Positions 16,341 through 25,281 are shown, numbered from the stretch's first letter. The stretch is 64,000 nt of DNA from a halophilic archaeon (GCA_003298465.1 QNGA01000001.1:62001-126000), one strand, 5' to 3'. Notes: generated by a model not told the origin, from the sequence alone. Numbers and translations are program-made.

Positions 16341-17398
16341 AGTACCACCAGTTCCGCCTCGATCTCGTCCTCGGAGAGGCCCGCTTCTCGCCCGCGCGCG
16401 ATGGCGCGGATGTTGTCCACCTCGCGCTCCTTGGCGAGCACGTACGCGAGAACCGGACATATCGACAGCGGAAAGACGTGCGAGAGATGCTCCGAGTACT
16501 CGAGCAGTGCAGCGTCTAGTGCGTGCTCGAATCCGATGAGACTGTCGGCTCGCTCCAGTTCGTCGAGCGCCTCGTCGAGTTCGTCGCCGTACGTGCTCTC
16601 GCGGACGTGCGCGACCAGTTCGTCGGTGTTGGTGGCCAGCTGGGACAGCTCCGACGCGTCGAACAGCTGACCGCCGTCGATGAAGTACTCGTCGGGGTCG
16701 ATGTCCGCCCCGCTGCGACTGATGCGTAGCGCGTTCCGGATGTTGCGGAAGTCTATCTCGGCCTGCAGGAACTCGGCGTACAGCTGCAGCGCCCGGTTCT
16801 GGGACTCGGTGACCCCCTCCATCAGCTCCTCGTAGAAGGCGCGGTCGACGGCGTTCTCCAGGGGGACGAGCAGGTTCGTCGCCTCGTAGTCCTCGTACGC
16901 GTCGGCGACCGAGTCGCCGAAGATGGTACCGTCGAGCAGTTCGACGACGTCCTCGACGGAGCCGGCTTCGGTCAGCCGGTCGAGGAAGTCGTCGTCGAAC
17001 TCGCCCGCGCGGATGAGGTCCGACCGGACGTCCTCGCGGTCCGTGTCGGAGTAGATGCCGCGGATGACGGTCTTGACGTTCCAGGCGTCGAACTTCCGCA
17101 GGTAGCGGGCGATGAGGACGTAGAGGTCGCCGCTGGAGAAGTCGAGCAGGTCGTTGAAGTGCTTCGCCAGGTTGCGGTTCAGCGCGTACTCGATGAGGTC
17201 CACCCCGTCGTACCGAGCGCCGAGCGCGTTGATCTCCGACTCGTACTCGGACTCCTCCATGAACCGGGCGATCTCGCCCGGACCCATGCGAAGCAGCTTG
17301 CGGTAGTCCTCGTCGTCGAACAGCGCGGCTCGGCGTGCCCGCACTCGGGCGTTGACGTACTCGTAGTTCGAGGTTCCCTCTGCGTCTGCCGTCCTCAT
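16337..17398 (-). CDS. atpC: A-type ATP synthase subunit C
   Basis: This 353-aa funnel-shaped, helical subunit (V-type d homologue) connects the central stalk to the proteolipid ring. Recognisable stretches are YEYVNARVRARRAALF at the N-terminus, LLDFSSGDLYVLIARYLRKFD, and AYVLAKEREVDNIRAIARGR near the C-terminus. The start is ATG 17398, which overlaps the atpE stop by 4 nt; the frame stays open a further 15 codons into atpE but that extension is not conserved-looking. Confidence 0.96.
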   Translation of the reverse strand: MRTADAEGTSNYEYVNARVRARRAALFDDEDYRKLLRMGPGEIARFMEESEYESEINALGARYDGVDLIEYALNRNLAKHFNDLLDFSSGDLYVLIARYLRKFDAWNVKTVIRGIYSDTDREDVRSDLIRAGEFDDDFLDRLTEAGSVEDVVELLDGTIFGDSVADAYEDYEATNLLVPLENAVDRAFYEELMEGVTESQNRALQLYAEFLQAEIDFRNIRNALRISRSGADIDPDEYFIDGGQLFDASELSQLATNTDELVAHVRESTYGDELDEALDELERADSLIGFEHALDAALLEYSEHLSHVFPLSICPVLAYVLAKEREVDNIRAIARGREAGLSEDEIEAELVVL

Positions 17399-17976
17399 TG
17401 CTCGAACAGCCGCGAACTGATGTCCTGGAGGTTGTCCTCCCACACGTCCTCGAGCACCGAGTCGAACGTGTTGTTCACGCGGAGCCGAGAGGCCTCGCTC
17501 TCGACGACGACGCCGCCGAGGCAGTCGCGCTCCCCGGCGTACTCGAAGCCGTCGTAGTCCGCGAGAACGTCCGTGAGCAGTTCCTCGTCGTCCGGTCGGC
17601 CGTACACCTTGACGGTGTCGTCCGAGTCGAACTCCTCGCCGGCGGCGTCCAGCAGCGTCCGCGTCAGCTCCTCGCGGTCCTCGCCGCCGAGGTTCGCGAT
17701 GCGCTTCTCGACGTCGCTGCGGACCTCCTGGAGCACGTCACGGCGGGCCTCCAGGCGTTTCTGCTTGGCCTCCAGCTTCGCGCTGGAGAGCTTCTGCTCG
17801 CGCTCGCGCTCGATTCGGTTCTCGACGTCGCGCTCTTTCGCCGCGAGAATCTCGTCCGCGTCGGCCTCGGCCTCTTCGATAATCTCGTCTGCGCGCTCTT
17901 GGCCGTCTTCGCGGATTTCCTCCGCGCGCTCGCGGGCTTCGTTCCTAATATCCTCAACTACCGTTTCCAAGCTCAT
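17395..17976 (-). CDS. atpE: A-type ATP synthase subunit E (peripheral stalk)
   Basis: This 193-aa peripheral-stalk subunit forms a heterodimeric coiled coil with AtpH. Residues 1-95 are one long charged helix with heptad-like spacing; the globular head (about 100-193) has GGVVVESEASRLRVNNTFDS, the hallmark of E subunits. It starts at ATG 17976, 26 nt after the atpK stop. Confidence 0.96.
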   Translation of the reverse strand: MSLETVVEDIRNEARERAEEIREDGQERADEIIEEAEADADEILAAKERDVENRIEREREQKLSSAKLEAKQKRLEARRDVLQEVRSDVEKRIANLGGEDREELTRTLLDAAGEEFDSDDTVKVYGRPDDEELLTDVLADYDGFEYAGERDCLGGVVVESEASRLRVNNTFDSVLEDVWEDNLQDISSRLFEQ

Positions 17977-18002
17977 TGATTAAGAGGGGGAAGGGGGTGC
18001 GT

Positions 18003-18269
18003 TTAGACCACGAAGACGGTAACCAGCGCCAGGATGACCAGCGTCTCCGGCAGGACCGTCAGGATGAGGCCCGTACCGAAGAGGTCCTGGTCTTCCGTGA
18101 TAGCGCCGACTGCCGCGGCACCGATGCCACGCTCTGCGTAACCCGAACCGAGGGCGGCGAGACCGACCGCGAGCGCGGCGGCCGCCTCCTTCGGGATAGC
18201 CGGCTGGGGGTTGAACTGCTGCTGAAGCGGTGCGAGTGCGTCGACGAGTGCGAATATGAATTCGTACAT
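18003..18269 (-). CDS. atpK: A-type ATP synthase subunit K (proteolipid c ring)
   Basis: This 88-aa membrane proteolipid is present in many copies in the ion-translocating ring. An N-terminal hydrophobic segment (3-14) is followed by two spans at about 29-51 and 65-88. The ion-binding carboxylate is Glu75 in LPETL. The ion (H+ or Na+) cannot be decided here. A leader with GGAGGA 10 nt before the ATG and a TATA-like box further upstream suggest extra expression relative to atpI, matching the ring's high copy number. Confidence 0.96.
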   Translation of the reverse strand: MYEFIFALVDALAPLQQQFNPQPAIPKEAAAALAVGLAALGSGYAERGIGAAAVGAITEDQDLFGTGLILTVLPETLVILALVTVFVV

Positions 18270-18279
18270 TTTCCTTGGG

Positions 18280-18285
18280 TCCTCC
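18280..18285 (-). promoter_or_regulatory. Shine-Dalgarno site of atpK
   Basis: The minus strand reads GGAGGA, 10 nt before the atpK ATG. Strong SD sites are uncommon in this window, where many genes look leaderless, so this marks atpK as a leadered, well-translated message. Confidence 0.55.
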
Positions 18286-18332
18286 GTAGGCTCTCTCGTA
18301 ACCGAACAGGAGGAAGTTCACGCTACAGGCGT

Positions 18333-18340
18333 CATAAAAC
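18333..18340 (-). promoter_or_regulatory. Internal promoter candidate for atpK
   Basis: The minus strand reads GTTTTATG inside the 202-nt atpI-atpK gap, about 68 nt before the atpK ATG. Initiation some 27 nt downstream would yield a leader of about 40 nt containing the SD site. Confidence 0.4.
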
Positions 18341-18471
18341 TTCCCAAACTATCCGGGCGGATTCGGCGGTATCGGGCACTGTATCCCAAAAATCATGATA
18401 CTACGCACCAAAGGGGAACGAGAAACGGACGCCGAAAACGGTGAAAGTCGGCCGGAAAGAAGGACGAACGG

Positions 18472-20646
18472 TCAGTCCTGCGTCGTGTACGTCCGCTCGT
18501 AGCCGAACGGGTCGTACCTCTCGCCGCCGCCCTCGTAGAACTTGCCGAAGAACTCGACGTACTCGAGACGCACCGCCTGCAGGCCGGCGCTCGTGACGCC
18601 GAGCGCCAGCACCAGCGCGTGACCGAGCACGAGGATGAGCAGGCCGACGAGCACCCCGGCGGCGCCGGAGTGGATCATGCCGGGGAACATGATGCTGGTG
18701 ACCTCGTGGCCGTGGACCATCGCTCCTTCGTGCGGCATGTGACTGATGGCGAAGTGCCACTCGGCGTGTTCGCCGTGGCCCGTCACGTAGACGCCGAAGA
18801 ACAGCAGGTTGACCACGAACGCCATGCCGGCCTTCGCCAGCAGCACGGCCCCCAGCCGGGTGTACGACAGCACGTTCACCAGCACGTTGAGGAACTCGAC
18901 GCCCTCGACGGGGTCGCCCGACAGGAGCAGCACCAGACCGAGCGCGAACGCGGCCAGCCCGGCGAGACCGGCGACTTCCGGGACGCCGGTGAAGCCGAGC
19001 GGGAACGGATGGCCGTTGAAGACGCTCTCGGAGCCGACGAGGATGCCCGGTGCGCTTCCGTTCGCACCCGCGAAGATCCACGCCCACAGGCCGAACATCA
19101 TCATCAGCCACGAACCGCTCTCCTGCATCGCGTCGACGAACCCGTGGCTGAGGTTCTCGATGAAGTCGAACGTCCAGCCGATGGTGAGGTGGACGATGCC
19201 GGCCAGCAGGCTCAGCACCAGCCAGGCCGTGGCGTAGTCGCCGAACGCGGGCTGGAGACCCTTGTGAATCGGCGGGCCTTTCATGCCGAGTCCGTCGACC
19301 CAGACGACCTCGCCGAGCACGTGCAGACCGAATATCTCGCCGTACAGGACGCCGAACAGCGCGGTGAACGCGCCGGCCCAGACGGCGATGCCGCCGAGGC
19401 TCTTGAACGCCGCGGAGTCGAAGCTGCTGTACAGCCAGTAGCCGAGCCCCATGTACAGCAGGCCGTACCCGAGGTCGCCGATCATGAACCCGAAGAACAG
19501 CGGGAACGTGAGGAACAGAATGACCGTCGGGTCGAACTCGAAGTACTTCGGCCGGTTGATGGTCTCGACGAGCAGTTCGAACGGCTTCACCGGCCCGGGG
19601 TTGTCCTGGACGACCGGCGGCTGGTCGTCGTCGATGGTCGCGGTGCCGCCGTCGGCGGCGACGCCGGTGTCGCCGGCCTGTTCGACCGGCGCGTGGTGGC
19701 CGCCGTGCTCCTCGTAGTCGGCGCGCTCCAGTTCCTCGACGTCGACGTGGTCGTCGACGGCGTCGGTGAGCGCGCGTTCGAGGTCGCCGTAGCGCTCCGT
19801 CGGAATCCAGCCCTCGGCGACGAAGGCGTTGTCCGTCGTCGCGAACTGCAGCGGCGCTTCCGCCTTCTGGACCTCGATGGAGAGCTTCTCCTCGGCCGCC
19901 AGCAGGAAGTCCGCGGCGTCGAGCTTGATGTCTTCGAGTTCGTTCTCGGCGTCGTGGAGCTTCGATTCGAGCTGCTGGCGCTCGTGACGGAGTTCGTCGA
20001 CGTGGTCCTCCGGCGTTCCGGAGGCGTCGGGAATCTCGTAGGCGGCGAAGTCGACGCCGACGAGCGCCTCGTCGAGCACGTCCGCGTCGGCGTCCTCCGT
20101 CGGGTACGCGAAGACGGCGACGGTCCCGTCGTCCGTGAACAGTTCGAACTCCCGGACGTCTTCGTGGTCGGCGAGGTGCTCGCGGACGTCGTCGGCGTCG
20201 CCCTCGCCGACCGCGACCTGCAGGCTGTCGTAGCCCGACAGGAGGTCGAGGTCGATGCCGAGGTCCGCGAACGGCTCCATCGCGTCGATGCGCTCCTCGA
20301 CCTCGCGGAGCTCACCTTCCAGGTCGCTCCGGCGATCGTCGAGTTCGTTGACCCGCGTCCGGACGTCCGCCAGCTCCTCCTCGAGCGCGTCGTCGGTGAC
20401 GATGCGGCTCCGGCCGGCGTCCTCGTCCTCCACGTCGAGGATGCTCTCGATGGACCGGACCGTGACGAGCTTGTCGGACGCCTCGTCGGCCCCCTCGATG
20501 GGGTTGCCCGGCTCGAACCCCTCCCAGGAGTCGTCGTAGTTCGAGAGGTGAACGAGGTTCAGGTCGTGAATCGCCTCGATGACGTCGTCCATTACCATCC
20601 GTGATCCCGTCACCGAGACCTTGCTCATCCGTTCAGGTCTGAGCAT
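18472..20646 (-). CDS. atpI: A-type ATP synthase subunit I (stator, a-subunit)
   Basis: This 724-aa stator subunit forms the ion half-channels against the c ring. The N-terminal cytoplasmic half (1-370) has coiled-coil stretches (ELDDRRSDLEGELREVEER) and a His/Gly/acid-rich linker near 310-340. The membrane half (about 375-705) has several spans. The essential Arg is in LSYTRLGAV. The C-terminus VRLEYVEFFGKFYEGGGERYDPF is conserved. It overlaps the atpH stop by 14 nt at its start. Confidence 0.97.
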   Translation of the reverse strand: MLRPERMSKVSVTGSRMVMDDVIEAIHDLNLVHLSNYDDSWEGFEPGNPIEGADEASDKLVTVRSIESILDVEDEDAGRSRIVTDDALEEELADVRTRVNELDDRRSDLEGELREVEERIDAMEPFADLGIDLDLLSGYDSLQVAVGEGDADDVREHLADHEDVREFELFTDDGTVAVFAYPTEDADADVLDEALVGVDFAAYEIPDASGTPEDHVDELRHERQQLESKLHDAENELEDIKLDAADFLLAAEEKLSIEVQKAEAPLQFATTDNAFVAEGWIPTERYGDLERALTDAVDDHVDVEELERADYEEHGGHHAPVEQAGDTGVAADGGTATIDDDQPPVVQDNPGPVKPFELLVETINRPKYFEFDPTVILFLTFPLFFGFMIGDLGYGLLYMGLGYWLYSSFDSAAFKSLGGIAVWAGAFTALFGVLYGEIFGLHVLGEVVWVDGLGMKGPPIHKGLQPAFGDYATAWLVLSLLAGIVHLTIGWTFDFIENLSHGFVDAMQESGSWLMMMFGLWAWIFAGANGSAPGILVGSESVFNGHPFPLGFTGVPEVAGLAGLAAFALGLVLLLSGDPVEGVEFLNVLVNVLSYTRLGAVLLAKAGMAFVVNLLFFGVYVTGHGEHAEWHFAISHMPHEGAMVHGHEVTSIMFPGMIHSGAAGVLVGLLILVLGHALVLALGVTSAGLQAVRLEYVEFFGKFYEGGGERYDPFGYERTYTTQD

Positions 20647-20965
20647 GCACCGCCTCCCTGAACCGGTCGACGACGTGTTCGATGACGTCGTCTACGTTCC
20701 CCTGGGCGCGCTCTTCGAGTTCCTCGCGCTCCCGGTCGCCCTCGGCGAGAATCTCCTCGCGCTCGGTCTCGATTTCCTCGCGCGCCTCCGCCAGACGCTG
20801 TTCCTCCAGTTCGGCGGCCTCCGCCTCGGCTTCCTCGCGGATCTGCTCCGCGCGCTGACGAGCCTCGGAGATCCGCTCCTCGCGGTCCTCCTCGGCCTCG
20901 ACAACGATCTCGTCAGCCTCGCTTTCGGCCTCCTTGACTCGTTCGAGAACCTCTGGCCTCGGCAT
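20633..20965 (-). CDS. atpH: A-type ATP synthase subunit H (peripheral stalk)
   Basis: This 110-aa, almost wholly helical and highly charged protein (Glu/Arg/Ala) is the partner of AtpE in the right-handed coiled coil of the peripheral stalk. The C-terminal hydrophobic pattern VDDVIEHVVDRFREAV is typical of H. It is the first gene of the atp operon, and its end overlaps atpI by 14 nt. Assignment rests on position and coiled-coil character, as the family is poorly conserved. Confidence 0.92.
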   Translation of the reverse strand: MPRPEVLERVKEAESEADEIVVEAEEDREERISEARQRAEQIREEAEAEAAELEEQRLAEAREEIETEREEILAEGDREREELEERAQGNVDDVIEHVVDRFREAVHAQT

Positions 20966-20999
20966 ATGCTGTAATCAAGCGGAAGGTTGCGCTAGCGGC

Positions 21000-21005
21000 T
21001 ATAAA
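21000..21005 (-). promoter_or_regulatory. TATA box of the atp operon
   Basis: The minus strand reads TTTATA, about 38 nt before the atpH ATG (20965). It is the best A/T block in the 142-nt divergent gap and would give a leader of about 10 nt. Confidence 0.5.
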
Positions 21006-21075
21006 CTACTTGCGGAACCGCTTCCCGAGCCCGCTCGTCGCTCGCGAACCGGGATCCGGTTTCGTCACACGAAAA

Positions 21076-21083
21076 CGTATAAC
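21076..21083 (+). promoter_or_regulatory. TATA-like box for the 96-aa protein gene
   Basis: CGTATAAC is centred about 28 nt before the ATG at 21108, as expected for a leaderless transcript. It supports that start and the reality of the small gene. Confidence 0.5.
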
Positions 21084-21107
21084 ACGCCGGCGACCCTACG
21101 ACGGTGC

Positions 21108-21398
21108 ATGGACGACGGCCAGCCCGAAGACGACCGGACCGGGCGTGGTGGGGACGCCGAGGCCGCCGATGCGGCGGACGACGGAGCGGAAGCGAAGCGC
21201 ACCGAGGCCTGCGGTCGCTGCGGGTTGTCGTCGGTCGTGGACGCGGCGGGCGACGGAGCGGGCCGCGACCCCTACGGCGACGCGCGCATCGAACTCCGGG
21301 AGTCGGAACTGCGAGCGGCCAGTCGCCACGTCGAGCTACTGGGGCGCGTGAAAGACCGCCTCGACGACTTCGCTCGCCGGGTCGCCTACGGTCGATAG
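21108..21398 (+). CDS. Small conserved-looking haloarchaeal protein with CxxC
   Basis: This 96-aa protein has no family I can name. Residues 1-33 are acidic and low in complexity. A single CGRCG (half of a zinc ribbon) follows. The C-terminal helix of about 30 residues (ELRESELRAASRHVELLGRV) is amphipathic. It may bind one metal as a dimer. It has a well-placed promoter and is convergent, within 1 nt, to the MFS gene. I judge it real from codon use and promoter, not from homology. Confidence 0.6.
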   Translation: MDDGQPEDDRTGRGGDAEAADAADDGAEAKRTEACGRCGLSSVVDAAGDGAGRDPYGDARIELRESELRAASRHVELLGRVKDRLDDFARRVAYGR

Positions 21399-21399
21399 T

Positions 21400-22698
21400 T
21401 CAGCCGAACTCGCCCGACGTCACGGCGGTCGGCGGGCCGAACCGCCGCAGCGAGGGGACGGCGAACCAGTAGGCGGCCGCCAGCGCGGTGCCCAGGCCGC
21501 CGAGCAGCATCACCGTCTCGCTGCCGAACCGCTCGCCGGCCAGGCCGCCGAGCAGCATTCCGGCGGGCATCACGACGCTCGTCGCGCTGCCGATTGCCGC
21601 GGAGACCCGGCCGAGCAGGTCGTCCGGGACGCCCGTCTGGACGGTCGCCATCGCGGAGACGTTGTAGACGCCGAGCGGGACGCGCGACGCCGCGAACAGC
21701 GCGACAGTCGCCACGACGCCGGGAACGGCGACCGCGCCGGTCCAGAGCGCGCTGGAGGCGACGAAGCCGACGACGGTGGTGTACCCCATCGGTAGCTCGT
21801 CGACCGCCGAGGCGGCGGCGGAGCCGACGAGCACGCCGACCGTCGTCCCCGCGAGCAGCAGGCCGTACGTCGCCGGGCCGCCGAGCGCGGCGGCGAACGC
21901 CGGCAGGACCGCCAGCGCGACGCCGGTGAGGAAGTTCGCGAACAGGCTGGCGACCAGCATCCGCCCGGCGAGGGAGTCGGCGAGCAGGGCGAGGCCGCCC
22001 CGGAGGTCGGCGAGGTAGCTTCCGAGCGCGAGGTCGTCGTCCGGGGGAGCGCGGGCCGGCACCGAGAGGACGGCGAAGGTCAGCGCCGCGACCGCGAAGG
22101 TGACGGCGTCGACGACGTACACCGCGACGCCGCCGGCGAACGCGACGAGCGCGCCGGCCACCGCACGCGACGTGGCGTCGACGCTCTTCGAGACGATGGA
22201 GGCGACCGAGTTCGCCCGAACCATGCGGTCCTCGTCGACGAGTCGCGGCAGGGCGGCGGTCTGGGCCGGGCCGGCGAAGAGGTTGCACAGCGCCAACAGC
22301 GGCATCGCTGCGAGGACGACCGCGACGGAGAGGTGGCCGAGCGTGGCCGCGACCGGGACCGCGAGCACGACCAGCCCCTGGGCCACCTCCGAGAGGGTGA
22401 GCACGCGTCCGAGTCGCGCCCGGTCGACGAGCGGTCCGGCGAGAAGCTTGAACGCGCCGGGGGCGCGGGTGAGCATCCCCGCGAGGCCGGTGTAGGCCGT
22501 CGAGCCGGTGAGGTCGTAGACGAGCCACATCGCCGCGACCGAGTAGAGGCCGTCGCCGAACTTGCTGACGCCGCGGCCGACGAGCAGTCGCCGGAAGCCG
22601 GGGTTCTCCAGCACGGCCAGTCGACGGGCGACCGCGTCGGGCACCAGCCCGGCGGCTCGCGCGGAGAAGCCGTTCGCCCGAGAGTCGGTGGAGGTCAC
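21400..22698 (-). CDS. MFS-type transporter (probable multidrug/metabolite efflux)
   Basis: This 432-aa protein has about 12 hydrophobic spans. The first is preceded by ENPGFRRLLVGRGVSKFGDGLYSVA, typical of the MFS_3/enterobactin-exporter-like branch, and the motif-A-like LVDRARLGRVLTLSE lies after span 2. GTG 22698 gives the expected short N-terminus; the frame is open beyond but would run through the divergent gene. Next to it, transcribed the other way, is a winged-helix regulator, an arrangement common for efflux pumps and their repressors. The substrate is unknown. Confidence 0.87.
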   Translation of the reverse strand: MTSTDSRANGFSARAAGLVPDAVARRLAVLENPGFRRLLVGRGVSKFGDGLYSVAAMWLVYDLTGSTAYTGLAGMLTRAPGAFKLLAGPLVDRARLGRVLTLSEVAQGLVVLAVPVAATLGHLSVAVVLAAMPLLALCNLFAGPAQTAALPRLVDEDRMVRANSVASIVSKSVDATSRAVAGALVAFAGGVAVYVVDAVTFAVAALTFAVLSVPARAPPDDDLALGSYLADLRGGLALLADSLAGRMLVASLFANFLTGVALAVLPAFAAALGGPATYGLLLAGTTVGVLVGSAAASAVDELPMGYTTVVGFVASSALWTGAVAVPGVVATVALFAASRVPLGVYNVSAMATVQTGVPDDLLGRVSAAIGSATSVVMPAGMLLGGLAGERFGSETVMLLGGLGTALAAAYWFAVPSLRRFGPPTAVTSGEFG

Positions 22699-22759
22699 GT
22701 CCCCGTCCGACGACCGAAGCGGTCTTGAGCGTTCCGTGAACGCCAGTTCTGTAGGAACC

Positions 22760-22766
22760 CTTATAC
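22760..22766 (+). promoter_or_regulatory. TATA-like box between MFS gene and HTH gene
   Basis: CTTATAC lies 45-48 nt before ATG 22808 and could also serve an ATG at 22784. It sits in the divergent region, so a regulator bound here would affect both genes. Confidence 0.4.
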
Positions 22767-22807
22767 TTCTCGGCAGATTGAAGATGGCGGCCGGCCGACA
22801 CGACTGC

Positions 22808-23173
22808 ATGGCGGACGACGCGACCGACGCCCTCGAAGTGCTCGGCAACGAGATTCGGATGGCGACGCTCCGGGAACTCGCCGAGGCGGACGGCCCGCTC
22901 TCTTTCACCGAACTTCGCGAACGCGTCGGCGTCCGGGACACGGGGAAGTTCAACTACCACCTCACGAAGCTCTGTTCGTACTTCGTGCGCGAGACGGACG
23001 GCGGGTACGAACTCGGGCACGCCGGTTCGCGGGTCATCGCCGCGGGCGACGTGGACGCCGCCGCGACCGCGGGCGGCGGCGGGAGCCCAACCCGGGACGA
23101 CGCCTGCCCCGTCTGCGGCGACGACGACTGCGAGAAGTACTTCCACGTCCACCTGCGACCGTCCTGGCTCTGA
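22808..23173 (+). CDS. ArsR-like winged-helix regulator with C-terminal Cys cluster
   Basis: This 121-aa protein has an ArsR-type winged helix at about 1-75 (DALEVLGNEIRMATLRELAE, then FTELRERVGVRDTGKFNYHLTKL as the recognition helix region, then a wing YELGHAGSRV). A Gly-rich linker leads to CPVCGDDDCEKYFHVH, which could bind zinc or respond to redox/metal. It probably controls itself and the divergent MFS gene. An in-frame ATG at 22784 would add 8 residues. Confidence 0.83.
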   Translation: MADDATDALEVLGNEIRMATLRELAEADGPLSFTELRERVGVRDTGKFNYHLTKLCSYFVRETDGGYELGHAGSRVIAAGDVDAAATAGGGGSPTRDDACPVCGDDDCEKYFHVHLRPSWL

Positions 23174-23328
23174 GGCAGGGCGCCCGATGGGGACGTGGAC
23201 TGGCCGTGGGCGGGGACGAGAACTGCCCCGACGGGGAGACGTATGGCCTCCCGACGAGGACGGAATCCGCGTCGCTGACGCGGGGACAAGAGGTATATCC
23301 GTCGACCTCATACTGCTCCACCGACCGA

Positions 23329-24015
23329 ATGGAAGAGAGTATCTCCGGGTTCAAGCTCCGCGGTGACTGGGGGGACATCGTCGAACACGGCGAACGTATC
23401 ACCCAGGCGCTTCGGGAAGCGGGAGCGTCCGGCGAGGCCTTCGAAGAGTGGGACGAGTGGCGACCGAAGACGCACGAGCGCCTGGGCGAGGACGTAGCCG
23501 AGAAAACCGCCGAGCAGGCCCACGTCGGCGAGGGGAAAGGCGAACAGGAGGGCGAATCTCCGGACGAGGACCTGAAGACCGCGGGCGAGAAGCTCACGGA
23601 GTCGTACGAGAAGCTCGAAGACGACGACACGGAAGGCGCGGTCGACCGCTGGCAGGACTCGGTGAACTACGTCGCCCGGGCCGCCGACTCCGCGAGTCGG
23701 AAGGCCATCAGACGCGTCGAGGACACCGTCTACCAGAACGTGATGACGCAGCTCGCGCCGTACTACTTCGACAACGAACTCGTCAGCGCCAACATCCAGC
23801 AGACGAACCGCAACGGCAGCGAGGAGCGGTTCATCTTCGAGGTGAACGTCAACGACGACGACCTGAAGGAGGAGGTCTCCGACCGGCTCGCCGACTACGA
23901 GGACGAGATCGACCGCTGGCACGTCGACGCCGAGAAGGAGACGGAGAACGTCGAAGCCGCCGAGGGGGTCGACGCACCCCGGAACGGCGGCGAGGGGAAG
24001 TTCGACACGACCTGA
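23329..24015 (+). CDS. Acidic haloarchaeal conserved protein (DUF5828-like)
   Basis: This is a 228-aa soluble, very acidic protein with no recognised catalytic motif. An N-terminal part (1-60) starts ISGFKLRGDWGDIVEHGERI; a charged, disordered stretch covers about 60-90; a helical and strand-rich second half contains YQNVMTQLAPYYFDNELVSA and ERFIFEVNVNDDDLKEEVSD. It resembles haloarchaeal proteins filed as DUF5828, from memory. The start ATG 23329 fits a GGTATATCC box about 33 nt upstream; the frame is open further 5' but the extension is non-conserved in character. Confidence 0.75.
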   Translation: MEESISGFKLRGDWGDIVEHGERITQALREAGASGEAFEEWDEWRPKTHERLGEDVAEKTAEQAHVGEGKGEQEGESPDEDLKTAGEKLTESYEKLEDDDTEGAVDRWQDSVNYVARAADSASRKAIRRVEDTVYQNVMTQLAPYYFDNELVSANIQQTNRNGSEERFIFEVNVNDDDLKEEVSDRLADYEDEIDRWHVDAEKETENVEAAEGVDAPRNGGEGKFDTT

Positions 24016-24090
24016 CGCCGTCGCGGGCCGGCCCCGGGGTCGCGCCCTCCTTCCGGTACACTATTGGCCCGAGAACGGGAATCGCCGGGC

Positions 24091-25281
24091 ATGAGTGGTT
24101 CGCTGCTGACTCTGGTCGTCGCCGGCGTCGCGAGTTTCTTCATGGCGTGGGCCATCGGCGCCGGGTCGAGCGGGTCGACCCCGTTCGCTCCCGCGGTCGG
24201 CGCGAACGCGGTGTCGGTGATGCGTGCGGGCTTTCTGGTCGGCATCCTCGGCTTTCTCGGCGCGACCCTGCAGGGAGCGAACGTCTCGGAGGCGGTCGGC
24301 CGCGAACTGATTCGTAACGTCCAGCTGTCGCCGCTGGCGGCGACGACCGGCCTGCTCACCGCCGCCGGCCTCGTGGCTATCGGCGTGTTCACCGGGTATC
24401 CCATCGCCACCGCGTTCACCGTCACGGGTGCCATCGTGGGAGTCGGACTCGCGCTCGGCGGCGCGCCGGCGTGGAGCAAGTACCAGCAGATAGCGGCGCT
24501 GTGGGTGGCGACGCCGTTCGTCGGCGGCGGCGCGGCGTACGCCACCGCGCGCTTCCTCCGGAGCGAGAACGTCGCCGAGCGCGTCGCCATCCCGCTCCTG
24601 GGCGGCCTCGTCGGACTCATCGTCGCCAACATCGAGTTCGTCCTGTTGGGACCGCCGGGAGAGAGCGCGTCGCTGTCAGTGGCGGCCGGGAACGAACTCT
24701 CCCTGCCGGCCGTCGCCGGATTCGACGTCGGCCCGCTGTTGACCTCGCTCGTCGTCACCGCCGGCGCCGTAGCGCTGCTCCGTCGGCAACTCGTCACCGA
24801 CCGGGCGCGAGGCCAGCGTCGGTTCCTGCTCGCGCTCGGCGGACTGGTCGCGTTCTCCGCGGGCGGGAGCCAGGTCGGGCTGGCGATCGGTCCACTGCTC
24901 CCGCTGCTCGACCCGTTCTCGATTCCGCTACCCGCGGTCCTGGTCGGCGGCGGCCTCGGCCTCCTCGCCGGCTCGTGGACCGGCGCGCCGCGGATGATAA
25001 AGGCGCTGGCGCAGGACTACTCGGCGCTCGGGCCGCGCCGCTCCATCGCCGCGCTCATCCCCTCGTTCGCCATCGCCCAGAGCGCCGTCTTCTTCGGCAT
25101 CCCCGTCTCGTTCAACGAGATAATCGTCAGCGCCATCGTCGGCAGCGGGTACGCCGCCAGCGACGGCGGCGTCAGCGGTCGGAAGATGCTGTTCACCGTA
25201 CTCGCGTGGATCGCCTCGCTCGCTCTCGCGTTCGGCGCCGGATACGGCATATTCGTCCTCATCAGCACGGTCGTCGGGTGA
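24091..25281 (+). CDS. Inorganic phosphate transporter, PiT family
   Basis: This 396-aa membrane protein has about ten spans in two inverted halves. The PiT signature occurs in each half: AVGANAVSVMRAGFLVG near residue 40, and FGIPVSFNEIIVSAIVGSGYA near 345. These asparagines and the surrounding Gly/Ser line the phosphate and cation site. It probably takes up phosphate with Na+ or H+. No PhoU-like gene accompanies it. The ATG at 24091 places the first span immediately at the N-terminus. Confidence 0.9.
   Translation: MSGSLLTLVVAGVASFFMAWAIGAGSSGSTPFAPAVGANAVSVMRAGFLVGILGFLGATLQGANVSEAVGRELIRNVQLSPLAATTGLLTAAGLVAIGVFTGYPIATAFTVTGAIVGVGLALGGAPAWSKYQQIAALWVATPFVGGGAAYATARFLRSENVAERVAIPLLGGLVGLIVANIEFVLLGPPGESASLSVAAGNELSLPAVAGFDVGPLLTSLVVTAGAVALLRRQLVTDRARGQRRFLLALGGLVAFSAGGSQVGLAIGPLLPLLDPFSIPLPAVLVGGGLGLLAGSWTGAPRMIKALAQDYSALGPRRSIAALIPSFAIAQSAVFFGIPVSFNEIIVSAIVGSGYAASDGGVSGRKMLFTVLAWIASLALAFGAGYGIFVLISTVVG

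Noticed and set aside
14215..16539. Long open frame antisense to atpA and atpF
   Set aside because: atpA and atpF are certain from their motifs, and the antisense translation spans both genes with no domain.
18619..20604. Long open frame antisense to atpI
   Set aside because: atpI is certain; the frame is a codon-bias shadow.
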